Assembly (NCBI GenBank): GCA_903921965.1 | Contig: CAIXSE010000894.1 | Coordinates: forward strand, 1-7,653 | Origin: an uncultured Thermoleophilia bacterium | GTDB lineage: Bacteria; Actinomycetota; Thermoleophilia; UBA2241 | DNA: 7,653 nt | Reading direction: 5' to 3' | Part shown: positions 4,994 through 7,653 of the stretch, piece by piece | Layout: every line of letters begins with the position of its first letter | Numbering within the stretch: the first letter of the stretch is position 1 | The notes under the pieces: generated by a model | The model's database searches: none | What the model was told of the DNA's origin: nothing | What the model saw: only the letters and a program-made list of their open reading frames with translations | Program-made: the position numbers and the translations under genes

Positions 4994-6324
4994 GCACACC
5001 GCCCGCCGCCGGCGCGCACCGCCTCCTCGGCGACGAGGCGCGGCTCGCCGCTCTCGTGGCCGTGGGGTCACGGCTCCTCCTGCTGTGTGCCGCCCTCGCG
5101 ACCACCTGGACGGTCGGCGTGCGCGAACGGTCCCTGTCGCTCAGGGACCCGGCGCACGCCGAGGCGCTGCGCGGCTTCCTCGGACGACTGCTGGGCCCGT
5201 GGGCGCACTGGGACGGCGTGTGGTTCGTGCGCATCGCCGCCGACGGGTACCGCGCCCACTGGGACAGCCAGGCCTTCTTCCCGCTGTACCCGCTGCTGGT
5301 GCGTGTGGCCGCGACCGGCGTGGGCGACTACGTCGTCGCCGGCCTGGTCGTCTCCCTGGCCGCCTACGCCGGCGCCATGGTCGTGCTGTTCAAGCTCGCG
5401 CGAGCCGAACTCGGTGCGCGAGTGGCGCTGTGGAGCGTCGTGCTCGTCTCGGTGTTCCCGACGGCGCTCTTCTTCCAGGCGGTGTACAGCGAGTCGCTGT
5501 TCCTGCTGCTCACACTGCTCGTCTTCTGGTGGGCCCGCGGCGGCCGCTGGGCGCTCGCCGGTGCGGCTGGTCTGCTGGCTGTGCTCACGCGCAGCTCGGG
5601 GCTGCTCCTCGTCCTGCCGCTGGCCCTGCTGTGGTGGGAGCAGCGGCGCGGGGCGCCGCTGCGTCTGCCCGGCGGGCCCGCGGCGCGGAACGCCGCCGCG
5701 CCGCCGGCGGGCGGGTCCGGTCCCGCGGCGCCTGCCGCCGCCGGGCCGGCCGCCGTCTCGCGGCCCCGGCGTCTCTCGTGGCTCTGGATCCTGCTGGTGC
5801 CGGCCGGCCTGGGCGTCTACATGGCGTATCTCTGGCTGGCCTTCCGGCAGGCGACGCTGTTCAGCACCGTCCAGGCCGCGTGGGGCCGGGAGCCGTCGCT
5901 GCCCACGACCGCGGTGTGGCGCGGCACCGTCAGTGCGGTCCGCGCCGTGGCATGGCTCGCGACGCACGGCCCCGCCGCCGTGCTCGGCACCCACACCGCC
6001 AGCGGGGGACTGGAGAGCGACGTCATCGCGAACCTGCTCGAGTTCACGGGGTTCGCGGCCGCCGTCGCCATGCTGGCGGCCTGCTGGCGCAAGCTGCCGG
6101 CGGCCTGGACGCTCTACGCCCTGGCCGCCCTGGTCTTCCCGCTCATGTACTCCACGGAGGCGCGGCCCCTGTACAGCCTGCCGCGCTTCGTCGTCGTCGT
6201 CTTCCCGCTGTTCGTGGGCGCGGCCGCGGTGCTGGCGCCGCGCCGGTTCTGGCGCGCCCTCGTCACCGCCGTGTTCCTCGTCCTGCTCGTCTTCTCGACG
6301 GTCCTGTTCGCGAGCTTCATCTGA
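4990..6324 (+). CDS. PIG-V-like membrane mannosyltransferase (GT-C type)
   Basis: This encodes a 444-residue polytopic membrane protein with roughly nine or ten hydrophobic helices, starting at about 21-41. It resembles bacterial relatives of PIG-V/GPI mannosyltransferase 2: WAHWDGVWFVRIAADGY (71-87) carries the conserved acidic residue (D75) of the first extracytoplasmic loop, followed by AFFPLYPLLVR (95-105), an FPTALFFQAVYSESLFLL helix (156-173) and RPLYSLPRFVVVVFPLFV (392-409) near the end. GT-C enzymes use polyprenyl-phosphate sugars outside the membrane, so mannose transfer to a lipid or glycan is likely; the acceptor is unknown. The start is TTG 4990, which shares TTGA with the upstream stop (4-nt overlap), so translation is probably coupled. 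GTG 5056 is an alternative but would cut into the first helix. Residues 222-260 are a Pro/Ala/Gly/Arg-rich insert between helices, probably a disordered cytoplasmic loop. Confidence 0.8.
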   Translation: MSTPPAAGAHRLLGDEARLAALVAVGSRLLLLCAALATTWTVGVRERSLSLRDPAHAEALRGFLGRLLGPWAHWDGVWFVRIAADGYRAHWDSQAFFPLYPLLVRVAATGVGDYVVAGLVVSLAAYAGAMVVLFKLARAELGARVALWSVVLVSVFPTALFFQAVYSESLFLLLTLLVFWWARGGRWALAGAAGLLAVLTRSSGLLLVLPLALLWWEQRRGAPLRLPGGPAARNAAAPPAGGSGPAAPAAAGPAAVSRPRRLSWLWILLVPAGLGVYMAYLWLAFRQATLFSTVQAAWGREPSLPTTAVWRGTVSAVRAVAWLATHGPAAVLGTHTASGGLESDVIANLLEFTGFAAAVAMLAACWRKLPAAWTLYALAALVFPLMYSTEARPLYSLPRFVVVVFPLFVGAAAVLAPRRFWRALVTAVFLVLLVFSTVLFASFI

Positions 6325-6327
6325 CGC

Positions 6328-6372
6328 CGGGCCGCGCCGGCGGGGGGAGCGCGTCGCCCCGCCCGCGGCCCG
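6328..6372. terminator. Bidirectional two-part hairpin between convergent genes
   Basis: The outer stem is 6328-6336 with 6364-6372 (9 bp). The inner stem is 6339-6345 with 6357-6363 (7 bp), with a 2-nt bulge at 6337-6338 and an 11-nt loop. It fills almost all of the 50-nt gap between the PIG-V-like stop and the stop of the - strand gene, so it can end both transcripts. There is no T tract on either side. Confidence 0.65.
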
Positions 6373-6374
6373 CC

Positions 6375-6665
6375 TCAGCGCTCCCCGCCGGCCTCCCCGG
6401 GCCCCGCCCCGTGTCGCGCGCCCAGTTCCTCACCGAGGACGTGCTCGAACGCGTCGTCGCCCGCGCGTGGCCCCGCGGGCGCGTCGTCCGCCTCGGTGAC
6501 CGCGGTCCCGTCGTCGGCGACTGCGACCACCCGGTTGCCGCGCGTCCCGCCGTCGGCCACCCGCGGCACCTCGTCCTGCGCCTTCCGCTGCAGGCGGAAG
6601 ATCAGCAGGCCGAGGCCCACGACCACCGCCAGCACCACCACCGTGACGATCGCGACTGCGACCAT
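6375..6665 (-). CDS. Small single-pass membrane protein, unknown function
   Basis: This encodes 96 residues. Residues 2-23 are one strongly hydrophobic helix of Val, Ala, Leu and Ile, followed at once by RLQRK (24-28), so the N-terminus is outside and the remaining ~70 residues are cytoplasmic. That tail is acidic, Gly/Ala-rich and without recognisable motifs; several Asp/Glu clusters (e.g. TEADDAP, GDDAFEHVLGEE) suggest disorder. I do not recognise the family. The coding call rests on the clean membrane segment at the very N-terminus, ATG at 6665-6663 with AAGGGAGG (complement of 6670-6677) four nt upstream, and a terminator-like hairpin between its stop and the convergent gene. No Cys and no signal-peptidase site are obvious. 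Its genomic partner is unclear; it is divergent from the RNA/ferredoxin unit. Confidence 0.65.
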   Translation of the reverse strand: MVAVAIVTVVVLAVVVGLGLLIFRLQRKAQDEVPRVADGGTRGNRVVAVADDGTAVTEADDAPAGPRAGDDAFEHVLGEELGARHGAGPGEAGGER

Positions 6666-6673
6666 CGCGCCTC

Positions 6674-6694
6674 CCTTCTGGTCAGCCGAGAAGG
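6674..6694 (-). promoter_or_regulatory. Hairpin overlapping the ribosome site of the small membrane gene
   Basis: CCTTCT (6674-6679 on +) pairs with AGAAGG (6689-6694 on +) around a 9-nt loop. In the - strand transcript the 3' arm AGAAGG runs straight into the ribosome site AAGGGAGG. Folding would partly hide the site and could lower translation. Confidence 0.35.
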
Positions 6695-6726
6695 ATGTAA
6701 CCGGCTGGTCCTAGACACTCGTCCCA

Positions 6727-6755
6727 TTGGACCGCCACCCACTCGGCACTATCGT
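6727..6755 (+). promoter_or_regulatory. Promoter candidate for the 6762 RNA / ferredoxin leader
   Basis: TTGGAC (6727-6732), a 17-nt spacer and TATCGT (6750-6755). The -10 matches 4 of 6 and the -35 is weak, but the spacing is ideal. The predicted start (about 6762) coincides with the first base of the long stem at 6763. Confidence 0.4.
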
Positions 6756-6761
6756 ACCTGT

Positions 6762-6865
6762 CAGAGCCGACCTCCCCTCTTAGCATTGACTCGCCAGGCT
6801 TTGCTTACCCCGGTCGGTTCTACAAAGTGGAGCGGCCCGCCCAGCGGGCCGCTTCCATTTTCTTC
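6762..6865 (+). ncRNA. Candidate structured RNA or attenuator leader ending in an intrinsic terminator
   Basis: No + strand gene lies between 6325 and 7036, yet a textbook + strand terminator sits at 6831-6865. Upstream of it, 6763-6772 pairs with 6812-6821 (10 bp with one G-U) around a 39-nt interior that is C-rich at both ends (TCCCCTC and TACCCC) and contains a possible AGCA/TGCT pair (6782-6785 with 6802-6805). CAAAG (6823-6827) could alternatively pair with CTTTG (6799-6803), so switching is conceivable. The result would be a ~100-nt RNA. It matches no class I know: I checked by eye for SRP, tmRNA, 6S and common riboswitches. It may be a stand-alone small RNA or the regulated leader of the ferredoxin gene 171 nt further on. 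CCTCCCCT (6771-6778) is complementary to strong ribosome sites. Confidence 0.45.
6831..6865 (+). terminator. Intrinsic terminator with T-rich tail
   Basis: There is a perfect 10-bp stem (6831-6840 with 6844-6853) with a 3-nt CCA loop, followed by TCCATTTTCTTC. It is the only hairpin in the window with a real T tail. It follows no protein gene on its strand. Confidence 0.75.
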
Positions 6866-7022
6866 ACCTTCCGCTCGCACCCCCTCTGCGCAGGAAGCGT
6901 CCCTGTGGCGGCGAAGTCCCTCGCGGGCCGTCCGGCGGGCCTGCATGTGTGCCGCCGCCGTGAAGCTTCCCAGACCGTGGTCCGTGAAAGCCGTGGGCGC
7001 CGTTCCCGGGCGCCGGCGAACC
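6866..7022 (+). other. Long ferredoxin leader without any TA dinucleotide
   Basis: I see no believable gene here: the + strand frame 6827-7033 has low-complexity Arg/Ala composition and its start lies in the terminator. A 6-bp hairpin (GGCGCC 6996-7001 with 7009-7014) lies just before the ribosome site. GACCGTGGTC (6973-6982) is a short palindrome. There is no TA anywhere from 6866 to 7036, so no TAnnnT -10 box. Confidence 0.5.
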
Positions 7023-7028
7023 AGGAGG
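7023..7028 (+). promoter_or_regulatory. Perfect Shine-Dalgarno that fixes the CTG start of the ferredoxin
   Basis: AGGAGG ends 8 nt before CTG 7037. An in-frame TGA at 7031-7033 excludes any start further upstream, and no ATG, GTG or TTG lies in frame before the cluster cysteines. Confidence 0.85.
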
Positions 7029-7036
7029 TGTGACCG

Positions 7037-7228
7037 CTGAACGTCAGCATCGACCGCGACGCGTGCGTCAGCTGCGGCGCCTGTGAAGAGACCTGTCCCG
7101 ACGTGTTCAAGCTCGACGACGACGACATCTCCACCGTCATCGCCACCGGCATCGCCGGTCAGGAGGACTGCATCCTCACAGCCGCCGAGGAGTGTCCCGC
7201 CGACGCCATCATCGTCGACGAGGGCTGA
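7037..7228 (+). CDS. Monocluster [4Fe-4S] ferredoxin, CTG start
   Basis: This encodes a 63-residue, very acidic electron carrier. C10, C13 and C16 (CVSCGACEETCP) with C53 (EECP) are the expected ligands of a single [4Fe-4S] cluster. C20 and C45 match the pair that forms a disulfide in Thermotoga maritima ferredoxin, which this protein resembles throughout: DRDACVSCGACEETCPDVF at the front and CPADAIIVDEG at the end. The length is typical. It would shuttle low-potential electrons for cytoplasmic oxidoreductases. The start must be CTG 7037: an in-frame TGA sits at 7031, AGGAGG is 8 nt upstream, and no other usual start codon precedes the cluster motif. Standard gene callers that forbid CTG would miss this gene. 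Transcription probably enters from upstream because the 5' region lacks a -10 box; ftsE downstream has its own promoter. Identity is near certain from the Cys pattern. Confidence 0.93.
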   Translation: MNVSIDRDACVSCGACEETCPDVFKLDDDDISTVIATGIAGQEDCILTAAEECPADAIIVDEG

Positions 7229-7237
7229 GGGCGCGGG

Positions 7238-7266
7238 TTGAGAAGCACGGCACCCGCCCCCATACT
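7238..7266 (+). promoter_or_regulatory. Promoter of ftsE
   Basis: TTGAGA (7238-7243; 5 of 6), a 17-nt spacer, then CATACT (7261-7266; 4 of 6). Transcription would start near 7273, 36 nt before the ATG. A 6-bp inverted repeat (7233-7238 with 7252-7257) overlaps the -35 and could be a weak terminator for the ferredoxin transcript. Confidence 0.6.
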
Positions 7267-7308
7267 CAGGCCTCGGCTTCGGACGGCTTGCAAGGGAGTC
7301 TCCATCAG

Positions 7309-7653
7309 ATGATCGTGTTCGAAGACGTCACGAAGATCTACGACCCGGACGTGGTCGGCCTCCAGAACTTCACCTGTCACATCGGCAAGGGCGAGTTCGT
7401 GTTCCTTGTCGGGCCCTCGGGCTCGGGCAAGTCCACGCTCATCAAGCTCATCCTGAAGGAACTGCGGCCCGACAGCGGCCGTATCCTCGTGGCCGGCCGC
7501 AACCTCGGCACGCTGCGCGGCAGCAAGGTGCCGCTCCTGCGGCGCAACATCGGCTGCGTCTTCCAGGACTTCAAGCTGCTGCCCAACAAGACCGTCCACG
7601 ACAACGTCGCCTACGCGCTCGAGGTGGTCGGCGAGCCGCGGAAGTCGATCCGC
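7309..7653 (+). CDS. ftsE: Cell-division ABC transporter ATPase FtsE (3' truncated)
   Basis: The first 115 residues of FtsE are present. FtsE is the ATPase partner of membrane protein FtsX; together they activate peptidoglycan hydrolases at the division site. Visible features are an aromatic-contacting N-terminus (IVFEDVTKIYDPDV), Walker A GPSGSGKST (35-43), and the Q-loop CVFQDFKLLPNKTV (83-96, Q86) whose wording is characteristic of FtsE, followed by NVAYALEVVGEPRKSIR up to the window edge. The signature motif, Walker B and H-loop lie beyond. The start is ATG 7309 with AGGGAG (7293-7298) ten nt upstream. Its own promoter lies in the 80-nt gap after the ferredoxin gene. ftsX is expected immediately downstream but cannot be seen. 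Confidence 0.95.
   Translation, partial: MIVFEDVTKIYDPDVVGLQNFTCHIGKGEFVFLVGPSGSGKSTLIKLILKELRPDSGRILVAGRNLGTLRGSKVPLLRRNIGCVFQDFKLLPNKTVHDNVAYALEVVGEPRKSIR

Noticed and set aside
5068..5994. - strand frame of 308 codons
   Set aside because: Gln/Arg/Gly-rich shadow of the glycosyltransferase; no ribosome site and no recognisable motif.
6773..6811. c-di-GMP (GEMM) riboswitch on the - strand
   Set aside because: The string GCAAAGCC and a following CTAAG are reminiscent, but the conserved first half with its GGGCAAACC-like core is absent, and the only downstream - strand gene is the small membrane protein.
6827..7033. + strand 68-codon frame before the ferredoxin
   Set aside because: Starts inside the terminator, has no ribosome site, and is Arg/Ala/Ser-rich with no structure.
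6666..7036. tRNA, tmRNA or SRP RNA gene
   Set aside because: No cloverleaf, no TTCGA-type T-arm, no CCA-ended acceptor stem and no SRP GGAAGCAG-like core could be found.

Overview
The window is uniformly very GC-rich, with Shine-Dalgarno-led genes, GTG/TTG/CTG starts and GC-rich hairpins between genes. The gene set is a cobinamide-salvage hydrolase, a MetF-type reductase, a Thermotoga-type 4Fe-4S ferredoxin, a holin-like/phosphodiesterase fusion, a PIG-V-like mannosyltransferase and FtsE. This fits a high-GC Gram-positive (Actinomycetota), perhaps an anaerobic Coriobacteriia-like lineage. That placement is an inference from gene content; no rRNA or taxonomic marker is present.

Layout. Positions 1-137 hold the 3' end of a gene whose protein ends in perfect 12-residue Tyr/Asp/Pro/Gly repeats, followed by a strong hairpin terminator. 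A two-gene + strand unit follows: a dimeric alpha/beta-barrel (monooxygenase-like) protein at 336-623 and a CMD-family protein without the redox CxxC at 689-1009. Convergent to it on the - strand is cbiZ (1040-1729). CbiZ shares a 159-bp divergent control region with a MetF-type reductase (1889-2731), and that region carries an AT-rich nested palindrome just after a likely -10 box.

Positions 2954-4993 encode a four-helix holin-like membrane domain fused to an alkaline-phosphatase-superfamily phosphodiesterase. Its stop overlaps the TTG start of a PIG-V-like membrane glycosyltransferase (4990-6324), so the two are probably translationally coupled and act in one membrane glycan or lipid pathway. 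A two-part bidirectional terminator separates this pair from a small - strand single-pass membrane protein (6375-6665).

The largest gene-free stretch, 6666-7036, is not empty. It holds a + strand promoter candidate, a structured RNA ending in an intrinsic terminator, and a long leader. That leader runs into a ferredoxin gene (7037-7228) which has only a CTG start. Between the terminator and the ferredoxin there is not one TA dinucleotide, so no TAnnnT -10 box exists there. This suggests that the ferredoxin is reached by read-through of the terminator. ftsE, with its own good promoter, begins at 7309 and runs off the window.

Functional themes: cobamide and one-carbon metabolism (cbiZ, metF-like), envelope glycan/lipid chemistry (phosphodiesterase plus mannosyltransferase), electron transfer (ferredoxin) and cell division (ftsE).
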